From the NCBI GenBank assembly GCA_947494695.1, contig CANLWB010000005.1:248001-312000 (forward strand): a DNA stretch of 64,000 nt. The letters are read 5' to 3'. This document shows positions 18,355 to 27,829 of the stretch, piece after piece. This DNA comes from an uncultured Flavobacteriaceae bacterium (GTDB lineage: Bacteria > Bacteroidota > Bacteroidia > Flavobacteriales > Flavobacteriaceae). Numbering within the stretch: the first letter of the stretch is position 1; each line of letters opens with the position of its first letter. A program made the translations under genes and the position numbers. The notes beneath the pieces were generated by a model that saw nothing but the letters and a program-made list of their open reading frames with translations, was not told where the DNA came from and did no database searches.

Positions 18355-19614
18355 ATGAAGGATTTATTTGAGAAGATTTACAAAGACAAAGGGCCATTAG
18401 GTAAGTGGGCGTCGCAAGCAGAAGGTTACTTTGTGTTTCCTAAATTAGAAGGAGAGATTTCAAATCGTATGAAATTTCAGGGAAAAGAAGTTATTACCTG
18501 GAGTATTAACGATTATTTAGGATTGGCTAATCATCCCGAGGTAAGAAAAGTAGATGCTGAGGCTGCTGCTCAATATGGCTCGGCTTACCCAATGGGTGCG
18601 AGAATGATGTCCGGTCATACAGATTTACACGAAAAATTACAGAACGAATTGGCTTCGTTTGTGAACAAAGAAGCTGCTTATCTATTAAATTTCGGGTATC
18701 AAGGTATGGTGTCTACTATAGATGCCTTAGTTTCTAAAGATGATATTATTGTTTACGATGTTGATGCACATGCTTGTATTATTGATGGTGTTCGTTTGCA
18801 TATGGGAAAACGCTTCACTTATAAGCATAATGATGTTGAGAGTTTAGAAAAAAACCTGGATAGAGCAGCAAAAATGGCTGAGCAAACTGGCGGAGGAATT
18901 CTCGTAATTTCTGAAGGTGTATTTGGAATGCGTGGTGAGCAAGGTCGTTTAAAGGAAATTGTAGCTCTTAAGAAAAAATATAACTTCAGATTATTTGTAG
19001 ATGACGCTCATGGTTTTGGAACACTGGGAGCAACTGGCGCCGGAGCAGGCGAGGAGCAAGGCGTACAGGATGATATTGATGTTTATTTTGCAACGTTTGC
19101 AAAATCATTGGCCAGTACAGGTGCTTTTATCGCCGGAGACCAGGAAATCATGGATTACTTAAAGTATAACTTGCGTTCTCAAATGTTTGCAAAATCTTTG
19201 CAAATGCAGTTGGTTGTTGGAGCTCTTAAGCGTTTAGAAATGCTTAAAACAATGCCTGAGCTAAAAAACAAACTTTGGGAGAATGTCAATGCACTACAAT
19301 CTGGACTTAAAGATCGTGGTTTTGATATAGGAACAACGCAAAGCTGTGTAACACCTGTGTATCTAAAAGGAAGTATCCCGGAAGCGATGGCACTTGTTAG
19401 AGATTTACGTGAGAATTACGGTATCTTCTGTTCTATTGTTGTTTATCCAGTGATTCCTAAAGGATTAATTTTATTAAGATTGATACCAACAGCAACACAT
19501 ACTTTAGAAGACGTAGATGAGACTTTAGCTGCTTTTGAAGCTATTAGATCACGATTAGAAAATGGAACTTACAAACGTTTATCTGCCTCTGTATTATCAG
19601 CGATGGGAGAGTAG
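18355..19614 (+). CDS. Alpha-oxoamine synthase (SPT/KBL-like), probable cysteate C-fatty acyltransferase
   Basis: This 419-residue fold-type I PLP enzyme has the Schiff-base lysine K250 in FATFAKSLAST, the pyridine-binding VDDAHGFG (D217, H219), and the substrate-loop GARMMSGHTDLH. The family condenses an amino acid with an acyl thioester and releases CO2 (serine palmitoyltransferase, glycine C-acetyltransferase). In Flavobacterium a member of this kind uses cysteate to make the capnine backbone of sulfonolipids, which gliding motility needs. The cysteate-synthase-like neighbour favours that role here. Serine (sphingolipid) or glycine remain alternatives. A terminator follows. Confidence 0.82.
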   Translation: MKDLFEKIYKDKGPLGKWASQAEGYFVFPKLEGEISNRMKFQGKEVITWSINDYLGLANHPEVRKVDAEAAAQYGSAYPMGARMMSGHTDLHEKLQNELASFVNKEAAYLLNFGYQGMVSTIDALVSKDDIIVYDVDAHACIIDGVRLHMGKRFTYKHNDVESLEKNLDRAAKMAEQTGGGILVISEGVFGMRGEQGRLKEIVALKKKYNFRLFVDDAHGFGTLGATGAGAGEEQGVQDDIDVYFATFAKSLASTGAFIAGDQEIMDYLKYNLRSQMFAKSLQMQLVVGALKRLEMLKTMPELKNKLWENVNALQSGLKDRGFDIGTTQSCVTPVYLKGSIPEAMALVRDLRENYGIFCSIVVYPVIPKGLILLRLIPTATHTLEDVDETLAAFEAIRSRLENGTYKRLSASVLSAMGE

Positions 19615-19634
19615 TGCTACACATTTAAATAATA

Positions 19635-19677
19635 AATAAAAAAAATCCGATTCACAATTGAATCGGATTTTTTTTTA
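19635..19677. terminator. Strong bidirectional terminator
   Basis: ATCCGATTC pairs with GAATCGGAT around a 6-base loop, extended by A- and T-tracts of eight or more bases. It separates the oxoamine synthase from the convergent GNAT gene. Confidence 0.92.
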
Positions 19678-19731
19678 TACAAACGTGAATTTCTATATTA
19701 AAAAGTCAAATAAAGTTACGTCGAAATCATG

Positions 19732-20853
19732 TTAAACTAGATCCTTTTTAAAGGTACAACGTCTTTTGTTTACAATAGGATTGAAGTGTTTCCATATTTG
19801 ATGAATGGCTAAATTATCGTCCAGTTCGGGTCCTCTTACGCATAATTCAATGTTTTTTTCTTTAAACGTTTTGTAGAACTCATCGAAAATAAGAGCTGTA
19901 ACCCCCTTGTTTTGATATTCGGGTAATACACCGATTAAATAGAATGTCACAGATTTGGCGTGTTTCTTAGCGTGTAACAGGTGTTTTATTCCAAAAGGAA
20001 ACAGTTTGCCCTTCATTTTTTGCAAGGCCTCAGCATAAGAAGGGGTAACAATACCAAAACCTACCAGATTATCGTCTTTGTCTAGAATAAATTTTACATA
20101 CTCAGGATTAAGAAATCCGATAAATTTTTTCTTAAAATACTCACGTTGTTTTTCATTTATTTCAACAAATGAAGATAATGAAGCGTGAGACTTGGAAAAG
20201 ACTTCAAACATGGCGTCTGTATATGGGAGAATGTCCTTATTTCTTGTGAAATTTAAGGATTTTACACCATAACGCTTTTTTATAATGGCCTGCATTCTTT
20301 GAAAAAACTCTGGGCTAATATTTTGAAACTCCATAATGTTTTCGGAGTATGCTTTTCCTACATTGTAACCCAATGCTTTAAAATGATCTGCATAGTAAGG
20401 TGGGTTATGCCATGTAATCATATTGCCTATTTGGTCAAAGCCTTCCGTTAGCACACCTACCTTGTCTAGATTTGAAAACCCTACAGGGCCTTCAACGAAT
20501 TCAAGATTTTTTTCTTTGCCAATTTCTATAACCTTATCGAGTAGCTTCTTGGTGACGTCAATATCGTCAATGACATCAAACCATCCGAAGCGCATTTTTT
20601 TTAGGCCTTGTCCATCTACTTCAAGCCAATTAATGATGGCAGCAATTCTTCCAACGATTTCTTTATTTTTATAAGCAAGAAATAATCTGGCTTCGGCATC
20701 ATTAAAAACGGGATTAATGTTTTTATCAAAAGTTTTAACTTCTTCACTAATAATGGGAGGTACCCAATATTTAGAATTTTTATTGAGCTTAAACGGGAAT
20801 TTTACAAAAGCCTTTCTGTCTTTTTTTGTTAGAACTTCTTTAAGTGTAATCAT
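19732..20853 (-). CDS. GNAT-fold protein (373 residues), possible lipid N-acyltransferase
   Basis: The protein starts with a MITLKEVLTKKDRKAFVKFPF segment common in Bacteroidetes homologs. The C-terminal half has a GNAT acyl-CoA site (YLIGVLPEYQNKGVTALIFDE, about residues 305-325). The function of the family is not established. Its location tail-to-tail with the sulfonolipid synthase makes it a candidate for N-acylation of the capnine amine, analogous to GNAT-like bacterial ceramide synthases. This is inference from position and fold only. It follows the MetA-like outer-membrane gene by 24 bp on the same strand. Confidence 0.72.
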   Translation of the reverse strand: MITLKEVLTKKDRKAFVKFPFKLNKNSKYWVPPIISEEVKTFDKNINPVFNDAEARLFLAYKNKEIVGRIAAIINWLEVDGQGLKKMRFGWFDVIDDIDVTKKLLDKVIEIGKEKNLEFVEGPVGFSNLDKVGVLTEGFDQIGNMITWHNPPYYADHFKALGYNVGKAYSENIMEFQNISPEFFQRMQAIIKKRYGVKSLNFTRNKDILPYTDAMFEVFSKSHASLSSFVEINEKQREYFKKKFIGFLNPEYVKFILDKDDNLVGFGIVTPSYAEALQKMKGKLFPFGIKHLLHAKKHAKSVTFYLIGVLPEYQNKGVTALIFDEFYKTFKEKNIELCVRGPELDDNLAIHQIWKHFNPIVNKRRCTFKKDLV

Positions 20854-20877
20854 ATTTGGTTGATAGATGGTCTGATT

Positions 20878-21900
20878 TTAATTGTCATCAAAATCTACAT
20901 CTTTTCGTTTTCTTTTTTTGTTGGTTTTATCTGTATCGGTTGTGTCCTTCTTTTTCTTACGTTTCGACCTCTTGGCTTCATCTTTAATCGACGTGCCGTT
21001 ATCAATACCTTTGTTGTTCTTTATTTCTTTATCCTTGTGAAAATCTAATCTATAAGATACGCCAAGATTTACCCCTAAAACAGAAGGTGTGTCTTTTGCG
21101 TTAAATGTTAACGCCGTATCCAATTGAAGATCCCTTCCTAATAAATAAGCCCCGCCAAATCTAAAAAGGTTATCGGCATAAAAATCACTTTTTATACCTT
21201 GAGTCTCCCCAAATATAACCCAATTTTGGTTGAAAGAATGCGTTAAAGTTAAGATATATTGAAAATCTGATTGGTCTGACCCAATTCGGTCTTTTATAAA
21301 ATTCATAACAAACACCCACCCTCCAGGAAAATTGTTTTGCGTGGCAATCATAACTTTCGGGCTAACTCCTTCTACACCAGGTGCTGTATAAGGATTGTCG
21401 GCAGCATCAAAATTTGCTCCCAAATAAACCGATACAGCAGGGATTAACGAGCTCCATTTAAAACTATGATTAGCTCTCCAGCTATATAAATTAGGCTTAT
21501 TCTTTTCTTCGTTTTTATAAGGATCGTAAACCAAATATTTGGCGCCAAAAGCTACGCTTTTAAAATTAGAGCGTTTTTCTTCTGAAGAGAAATTGGACGT
21601 GAACTCTTTTGTATCGTTTTGGTAAGTACCTTCAATATTTAATTCTAATTGCTCTAGTAATAGTCCGTATCTAGCTGCGAAATCTACCCCAAAGCCCGAT
21701 ACTTTATAGGCAGCGACAGGAACTCGCTTTTCACTTATATAATAGGGGCCTAATTCCAATTGAGCTACTTTGGTACCAACGGAGAAAGCACTTCTAGACG
21801 CCCCTGGCCTGTTGGAGTTAATAACATCTGTATACTGGGCATAGGCCTGAATTGAAACACATGTTAAAAGTATACATAAGATAGATTTCATTGGGTTCAT
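20878..21900 (-). CDS. Outer-membrane protein of the MetA/phenol-degradation-like transporter family
   Basis: This 340-residue protein has a signal peptide (cleavage after AYA, residue 21) and alternating beta-strands. The opening DVINSNRPGASRSAFSVG is typical of the family. The last 45 residues are an unusual lysine/aspartate tail (RSKRKKKKDTTDTDKTNKKRKRKD) beyond the barrel. The function in Bacteroidetes is unknown. It is the first gene of a two-gene unit with the GNAT gene. A TATATTTG element lies about 76 bp upstream. Confidence 0.8.
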   Translation of the reverse strand: MNPMKSILCILLTCVSIQAYAQYTDVINSNRPGASRSAFSVGTKVAQLELGPYYISEKRVPVAAYKVSGFGVDFAARYGLLLEQLELNIEGTYQNDTKEFTSNFSSEEKRSNFKSVAFGAKYLVYDPYKNEEKNKPNLYSWRANHSFKWSSLIPAVSVYLGANFDAADNPYTAPGVEGVSPKVMIATQNNFPGGWVFVMNFIKDRIGSDQSDFQYILTLTHSFNQNWVIFGETQGIKSDFYADNLFRFGGAYLLGRDLQLDTALTFNAKDTPSVLGVNLGVSYRLDFHKDKEIKNNKGIDNGTSIKDEAKRSKRKKKKDTTDTDKTNKKRKRKDVDFDDN

Positions 21901-21975
21901 AATTAATGTTTTAGTTCGTAACCGCCAATACAGAAATAGTATAATACTATCATATTGTCAGTTATTAGACTTTTT

Positions 21976-21983
21976 CAAATATA
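21976..21983 (-). promoter_or_regulatory. Minus-7 element of the MetA-like/GNAT operon
   Basis: It reads TATATTTG on the minus strand, 76 bp before the start codon, within the divergent gap. Confidence 0.4.
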
Positions 21984-22037
21984 GATATTTTATACTTTTT
22001 TTATCGTTTTAGAACGTTTTTTAAGCCAATAGAATTG

Positions 22038-22045
22038 TATTTTTG
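22038..22045 (+). promoter_or_regulatory. Minus-7 element of the DUF4834-YfhO operon
   Basis: TATTTTTG lies 16 bp before the ATG at 22061 and overlaps a TTG at 22043 that would otherwise look like a start. Confidence 0.55.
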
Positions 22046-22060
22046 TTAAAAATATTTTTT

Positions 22061-22342
22061 ATGCTTCTTTTTGAATCGGCAACAGGGCTTGTTAGGATGA
22101 TTCTCATCTTGTTACTAATTTACTTTGGGATAAAGATACTATCGCGTTTGTTTGCGCCGTTATTACTTAAGTATGTCGCTAAAAAAGCCGAACAGCGTTT
22201 TGGTGATCAATTTGGTCAATTTTCAAGGCAACAGAAGCAAAAGAAGAAGGAAGAAGGCGAAGTGACCATAGATAAAATACCAGAAAACAGAACCTCAAAT
22301 AAAAATGTAGGAGACTATGTCGATTTCGAAGAAATTGATTAA
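22061..22342 (+). CDS. DUF4834 family small membrane protein
   Basis: This 93-residue protein has one transmembrane helix (about residues 8-30), then a positively charged stretch, an Arg/Gln/Lys-rich segment (about 48-65), and an acidic terminal motif with a KNVGDYVDFEEID ending. That ending is the hallmark of the DUF4834 family found in Bacteroidetes. The function is unknown. It leads the operon with the YfhO protein. The ATG at 22061 is chosen because an upstream TTG falls in the promoter box. Confidence 0.82.
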   Translation: MLLFESATGLVRMILILLLIYFGIKILSRLFAPLLLKYVAKKAEQRFGDQFGQFSRQQKQKKKEEGEVTIDKIPENRTSNKNVGDYVDFEEID

Positions 22343-22376
22343 TTTCCCCAAACATAGTTACTAATAAAATTTCTCA

Positions 22377-24821
22377 ATGCAATTTCCGATTAAGCGAATT
22401 CTTCCTCATCTACTGGTTTTAGTAGGGTTTGTAGTAATTTCTTTAGTTTATTTTAGCCCTGTTTTGCAGGGGAAGCAGATCTTTCAGAGTGATATCATGC
22501 ACTATATTGGCATGAGTAAACAGCAACAAGATTATAAAGCTGAAACTGGAGAAGAAACCTATTGGACTAATAGTGCGTTTGCAGGAATGCCAACGTATCA
22601 ACTAGGAGCCAGATATCCGCATAATTATATTAAGACATTAGATTTAGCACTGCGTTTTTTACCACGCCCGGCAGATTACCTGTTTTTGTATCTTATTAGT
22701 TTTTATATACTCCTTCTAGTCTTAAAAGTAGATTTTAAACTTGCAGCGTTAGGAGCCATTGCGTTTGGTTTTTCTACGTATATGATTATAATATTGGGGG
22801 TTGGACATAACAGTAAAGCGCATGCTATAGCTTATATGCCATTAGTTTTAAGTGGAATTTTACTCGTGTTTCAAAAGAAATACATTTACGGGTTTTTGTT
22901 AACCACTGTAGCTATGGGGCTTGAATTAGTGTCTAATCATTTCCAGATGACCTACTACCTTTTGTTTTTGGTTATTGTTTTAGGAATTGTTTATCTAATC
23001 GATGCGATTAACAAAAACATGCTGCCTCATTATTTTAAATCCATTGGCGTTTTAGTTGCTGCTGTTATTCTATCTATTAGCTTAAATGCGACTAATATTC
23101 TGGCAACTCAAGAATATGTAAAGGAAAGTACCCGGGGTAAGAGCGAATTAACCTTAAATCCGGATGGTTCGCCTAAAGAAGTAACTTCTGGTCTAGATAG
23201 AGATTATATTACCCAATTTAGCTATGGTAAAGTTGAAACTTTTAACCTTTTCATTCCCGGTTTTATGGGAGGTGGTAGTTACGAGGATTTAGGTAAGGAT
23301 TCACATACCTATGAAGCCTATAGGAAATTAGGAGCTAGTACAACGCAGGCCTTAGAAGCTTCTAAACATGTTCCTATGTATTGGGGAGATCAACCTATTG
23401 TTGAGGCTCCTGCCTATGTTGGAGCTGTTATTTTGTTCTTGTTTGTTTTTGCTTTATTTCTGGTTAAAGGGCGCTTAAAATGGTGGTTAGTAGGAGGGAC
23501 ACTGTTATCACTCCTGTTATCTTATGGAAAGAATTTAGGGTTTTTAACCAATTTCTTTATTGATTATGTCCCGTTATACAATAAATTTAGAGCGGTTAGT
23601 TCAATTCAAGTTATTCTGGAGCTCTGTATTCCTGTTCTTGCTATTTTTGGACTAGTAAGATTGTTTAATAATTTTGAAACGAAAGAAGAAAAACTTAAAG
23701 CTTTAAAACTCACATCCATTGCAACTGGTGGTTTGGCCTTATTTTTTATTCTTTTAAAATCTACATTATTTGACTTTGTTAGCTTTAAAGATGGACAATA
23801 TTTACAAGCTTATGGGCCAGATTTCGTGCGTGCAGTAAAGGAAGACAGGAAAGATGTTTTTACGCAAGATACGTTAAGAACACTTATTTTTGTACTACTA
23901 TCAGCGGGTGTTATTTTTATGTTTCTACGGGATAAATTAAAAGAAAAATGGGTAATTATCGCATTTTCTGTACTTATCCTGGTAGATTTAATAGGTGTGG
24001 ACAGACGCTATGTCAATACTGATGATTTTGTCCCCTCCATTCAAGTAAATAAACCCTTTCAAGCAAGCGAAATTGATAAAGCCATTTTAAAGGATAAAAG
24101 CCATTTTAGAGTTTATGATCTGGTTTCTACACCATCTCCTGCTAAACCGTCCTACTTTCATAATTCTCTTAACGGATATAATGCAGCGGAATTAAAACGA
24201 TATAGAGAGGTTTATGACTTTTATATTTCAAGAAGGCATTTCAATGTCCTCAATATGTTTAATACGAAGTATATTATTGGTGAGAATGATAAACAAGAAT
24301 TGTTTAAATACAAAAACGAAGAGGCTAATGGCAACGCTTGGTTTGTAAAAAGCTTGCAAAAAGTAGAATCGGCCAACGAAGAAATTAAGCAATTGGATAG
24401 CTTAAATAATAAGATTGAAGCCATTTACACATCACATAAGGCAGAATTACAAAATCTAAAATCAAGCTATAACTTGGACACTCTGGCTACTGTGGTGCTC
24501 AAAGAGGTAAAACCTAATTATTTAAAGTATAGTTCTAATAATTCTAATGAAGGTTTTGCTGTCTTTTCGGAGGTGTTCTATGGAAACGGATGGAAAACAT
24601 TTATCGATGGCGAAGAGGCTTCTCACATGAGAGTAAATTATACGTTACGTGGTATGCAAGTGCCTGCGGGAAGTCATACTATAGAATTTAAATTCGATCC
24701 TGATGTTGTGAAAACGGGAAGCCGCATTTCTTTGGCGGGGTCCATTCTTTTTGGAATCCTGTTGCTTGGTGGTCTGTTTTTCTCACAAAGACAGGGATCT
24801 CAGAAATCGGAGTCAAACTAA
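22377..24821 (+). CDS. YfhO family integral membrane protein
   Basis: This 814-residue protein has about 12-13 hydrophobic helices in the first 545 residues and one near the C-terminus (about 785-803). An extracytoplasmic domain (about 550-780) ends in a beta-rich GWKTFIDGEEA...VPAGSHTIEFKF segment typical of YfhO. In Gram-positive bacteria YfhO is a GT-C-like protein that glycosylates lipoteichoic acid. The Bacteroidetes role is not established. It sits 34 bp after the DUF4834 gene and just before a GT4 glycosyltransferase and a flippase, which points to surface-glycan assembly. Confidence 0.88.
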   Translation: MQFPIKRILPHLLVLVGFVVISLVYFSPVLQGKQIFQSDIMHYIGMSKQQQDYKAETGEETYWTNSAFAGMPTYQLGARYPHNYIKTLDLALRFLPRPADYLFLYLISFYILLLVLKVDFKLAALGAIAFGFSTYMIIILGVGHNSKAHAIAYMPLVLSGILLVFQKKYIYGFLLTTVAMGLELVSNHFQMTYYLLFLVIVLGIVYLIDAINKNMLPHYFKSIGVLVAAVILSISLNATNILATQEYVKESTRGKSELTLNPDGSPKEVTSGLDRDYITQFSYGKVETFNLFIPGFMGGGSYEDLGKDSHTYEAYRKLGASTTQALEASKHVPMYWGDQPIVEAPAYVGAVILFLFVFALFLVKGRLKWWLVGGTLLSLLLSYGKNLGFLTNFFIDYVPLYNKFRAVSSIQVILELCIPVLAIFGLVRLFNNFETKEEKLKALKLTSIATGGLALFFILLKSTLFDFVSFKDGQYLQAYGPDFVRAVKEDRKDVFTQDTLRTLIFVLLSAGVIFMFLRDKLKEKWVIIAFSVLILVDLIGVDRRYVNTDDFVPSIQVNKPFQASEIDKAILKDKSHFRVYDLVSTPSPAKPSYFHNSLNGYNAAELKRYREVYDFYISRRHFNVLNMFNTKYIIGENDKQELFKYKNEEANGNAWFVKSLQKVESANEEIKQLDSLNNKIEAIYTSHKAELQNLKSSYNLDTLATVVLKEVKPNYLKYSSNNSNEGFAVFSEVFYGNGWKTFIDGEEASHMRVNYTLRGMQVPAGSHTIEFKFDPDVVKTGSRISLAGSILFGILLLGGLFFSQRQGSQKSESN

Positions 24822-24853
24822 CCTTAGATTCATGCCTTGGCAAGAGGAATAGA

Positions 24854-26137
24854 ATGACAAAAAAAGTACTTATAATAACTTATTATTGGCCACCAGCGGG
24901 AGGCCCGGGAGTACAACGTTGGCTAAAATTTGTAAAATACTTGCCAGAATTTAATATAGAACCTATTGTTTATATTCCCGAAAACCCTAATTATCCCCTA
25001 GTTGATGAGAGTTTGGTTTCAGAAATACCTAAAAAGACTACTATTCTAAGCCACCTTATAAAAGAACCCTATAGACTGGCTGGAATATTTTCAAAAAAAT
25101 CATCAAAAACCATAAGTAAGGGGATTATTTCAGATGTTGAAAAGCAGGGGGTGATTGAGAAACTCATGCTTTACATACGAGGGAATTTCTTTATACCTGA
25201 TGCTAGAGTTAGTTGGGTGAAACCTTCTGTGAAGTATCTCTCTGATTATATTTCTAAAAACAATATTGAAACGATAATAACAACCGGACCACCTCATAGC
25301 TTGCACCTTATAGGTTTGAGACTCAAAGAAAGTCTTAATATTAGATGGTTGGCAGATTTTAGAGACCCCTGGACGACTATTGGATATCATAAACAGTTGA
25401 AGTTAACAAAGTCATCACAAAAAAAACATAAAACTCTAGAAAAACAGGTTTTAACCAGTGCTGATCACATAATAACAACTAGTTTTGTGACTAAATCACA
25501 ATTTAAAAACATAACCAATCGCCCAATTGAGGTTATTACCAATGGGTATGATTATGAAACTATGGATCGGTTCGAACTGGATTCTATGTTTACAATAGCT
25601 CATATAGGTTCATTGCTATCTAAAAGAAACCCTGAAGTTCTTTGGAAAGTGCTAAGTGACCTGGTAAAAGAGGATGAGGGTTTTGCTAGAGAATTTAGGT
25701 TAAATCTTATTGGGGCTGTTAGTGATGATGTTCTTGAATCTATTGAAAAACACAATTTAATCAGTAGTGTTAATAATGTGGGCTACGTGTCTCATAAAGA
25801 GGCTATTGAGTTTCAAAAAAAGTCTCAAGTCTTGTTGCTAATCGAAATAGATTCTAATGACACTAAATGCATCATTCCAGGTAAACTATTTGAATACATG
25901 GTTTCCAATAGACCGATTATCGCAATAGGACCAGACGAATCTGATGTTGAAAATATTATTAAAGAGACAAACACAGGTGTCTATTTGGGGTATCATGATT
26001 ATGAGTTATTAAAAACTACTATATTAGCGCACTTTAAATCTTTTAAGAATAATTCATTACAGTCTCACCCTATAGGCTTGCAAAAGTATAGCAGAAAGAA
26101 GTTAACAGAACAATTGGTAGCACTAATTAATAAGTAA
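24854..26137 (+). CDS. Glycosyltransferase family 4-like enzyme
   Basis: This 427-residue GT-B-fold protein has the N-terminal YYWPPAGGPGVQRWLKFVKYL motif seen in flavobacterial GT4 proteins, and RWLADFRDPWT at about residue 166. The C-terminal donor-binding half contains IIPGKLFEYMVSNRPIIAIGP (about 340-360), where the conserved glutamate of LFEY sits. It lies between the YfhO gene and a flippase gene with short gaps, so it probably adds a sugar to the same lipid-linked or surface glycan. The donor is unknown. Confidence 0.88.
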   Translation: MTKKVLIITYYWPPAGGPGVQRWLKFVKYLPEFNIEPIVYIPENPNYPLVDESLVSEIPKKTTILSHLIKEPYRLAGIFSKKSSKTISKGIISDVEKQGVIEKLMLYIRGNFFIPDARVSWVKPSVKYLSDYISKNNIETIITTGPPHSLHLIGLRLKESLNIRWLADFRDPWTTIGYHKQLKLTKSSQKKHKTLEKQVLTSADHIITTSFVTKSQFKNITNRPIEVITNGYDYETMDRFELDSMFTIAHIGSLLSKRNPEVLWKVLSDLVKEDEGFAREFRLNLIGAVSDDVLESIEKHNLISSVNNVGYVSHKEAIEFQKKSQVLLLIEIDSNDTKCIIPGKLFEYMVSNRPIIAIGPDESDVENIIKETNTGVYLGYHDYELLKTTILAHFKSFKNNSLQSHPIGLQKYSRKKLTEQLVALINK

Positions 26138-26211
26138 AAAGATAACTAATACAAGGTTTCAGACTGTCCTCGTTTTAAATGTTGAGGGCCTTGAATTTGA
26201 ATATTATAGTC

Positions 26212-27669
26212 ATGGGAATAGTTGCTTTGCAATCTTTTAAAAATGTGATGTCTACATATTTAGGCTTCTTAATAGGCGCGATAAATACATTATTCTTATA
26301 TACTAGATTTTTAAGTGATGAGTATTATGGGATGGTCGGGTATATGTTGTCTTTAGCATATGTTATCATGCCTCTAATGGCTTTTGGAGCTCACAATACC
26401 CTGGTTAAATTCTATTCATCTTTTAAAACTAGAGTTTCACTAAACAGCTTCTTAACACTTATGCTGTTTTTGCCACTTTTAATAGCGATACCTCTAAGTG
26501 CTATAAATTACTTTTGCTATGAGATGATTGGAGATTTTCTGTCTCAAAAGAACAATATTATTGGTGGGTATTTATGGCATGTTATAGTGATAGCAATAGC
26601 GTTGGCTTATTTTGAGGTTTTTTTTGCCTGGGCGAAGGTACAATTGCAAACCGTATTTGGAAATTTCATGAAAGAAGTATCTCATAGAGTAGGCACTATG
26701 ATACTGCTGTTCTTGCTGTATTTTGGGGTGGTTGATGTTGAGCAGTTTATGAAGGGATTGGTCGTTATATATCTTTTAAGAATGCTAATTATGAGTATTT
26801 ATGCTTTCAGCGTGAAACTTCCAGTAATTATGTTTAGGCGCATTAAAAATTTAAAAAGTATTTTAAGCTATTCATTTTTAATCATTATTGCCGGTGCTGT
26901 TGTTACAATTTTTCTGGATATTGATAAGGTTATGTTAGGGCATTACATAGATATTAAAGAAATAGCGTATTACAATGTGGCTATTTTTATTACAGCCGTT
27001 ATTATTGTTCCACAGCGTTCAATGCATCAAATATTATTACCATTAACAGCTAAGTTCTTAAACGAAAAGGATTTCGAATCTCTTGAGGATTTATATGCAA
27101 AGAGTTCTTTAAATCTTTTTATTATAAGTGGCCTTATTTTTCTTTTAATTGTATTGAATATTAATGAGCTTTATTATGTTATTCCAAAGGAGTTTAGTGG
27201 TGGACTTTTTGTTGTTTTCTTAATTAGTGTAGCTAAATTATATGATGCTTTTTTAGGAGCCAACAATGCGATCTTATTTAATAGTAATTATTATAGGGCG
27301 GTTCTGCTTTTAGGGGTTTTTCTTATTGTGATAATAGTGGTTTTAAATATGGTGTTTATCCCATGGTTGGGCATAGATGGTGCCGCTGTAGCAACTTTTC
27401 TAGCGATTGTATTATATAATTCAATCAAGTTGTTTTTTGTTTACAAGAGATTTAATATGCACCCATTTAAGCCAGATATATTTAGAATTTTCGGAGTGAT
27501 TTTGGTGTGTGTACTGCTGTTTTATTTCTGGGAGTTTCCATTTCATCCTATTGTTAATATAGCTTTGAAGTCGGCAGTGGTAGGCTTAATATATGTGATT
27601 GTGATCTATAAGTTTAACTTTTCTGAAGATATCTCAGCTATAATTAACCGCTATTTGAAAATTAAGTAA
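26212..27669 (+). CDS. Polysaccharide (O-unit) flippase, MATE/Wzx-like
   Basis: This protein of about 485 residues has 12-14 transmembrane helices. It begins MGIVALQSFKNVMSTYLGF, the usual start of flavobacterial Wzx-like proteins, so I prefer the ATG at 26212 over that at 26179. The family moves undecaprenyl-linked oligosaccharides across the inner membrane. It is the last gene of the DUF4834-YfhO-GT4 unit. No polymerase (Wzy) gene is adjacent. Confidence 0.88.
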   Translation: MGIVALQSFKNVMSTYLGFLIGAINTLFLYTRFLSDEYYGMVGYMLSLAYVIMPLMAFGAHNTLVKFYSSFKTRVSLNSFLTLMLFLPLLIAIPLSAINYFCYEMIGDFLSQKNNIIGGYLWHVIVIAIALAYFEVFFAWAKVQLQTVFGNFMKEVSHRVGTMILLFLLYFGVVDVEQFMKGLVVIYLLRMLIMSIYAFSVKLPVIMFRRIKNLKSILSYSFLIIIAGAVVTIFLDIDKVMLGHYIDIKEIAYYNVAIFITAVIIVPQRSMHQILLPLTAKFLNEKDFESLEDLYAKSSLNLFIISGLIFLLIVLNINELYYVIPKEFSGGLFVVFLISVAKLYDAFLGANNAILFNSNYYRAVLLLGVFLIVIIVVLNMVFIPWLGIDGAAVATFLAIVLYNSIKLFFVYKRFNMHPFKPDIFRIFGVILVCVLLFYFWEFPFHPIVNIALKSAVVGLIYVIVIYKFNFSEDISAIINRYLKIK

Positions 27670-27767
27670 ATGCTTTTAATTCAATCTTTTTGATGTCTTG
27701 GAAGTGAGAGAAATTAAGTTCTGTTTTAACCTTGATCTTCGAATTAGAGTAGACTATAAAAAGAAAA

Positions 27768-27804
27768 CCCTACAAAGTCGCTTTAAGGCAAACATGTTGT
27801 AGGG
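27768..27804. repeat. Short inverted repeat at convergent gene ends
   Basis: CCCTACAA (27768-27775) is repeated in inverted orientation as TTGTAGGG (27797-27804) with a 21-base spacer. It could be a weak terminator for the flippase gene or the leftward Arg-rich gene. It lacks a good T-tract. Confidence 0.4.
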
Positions 27805-27829
27805 ATTTCCTAACTAACCAACCAAAATA

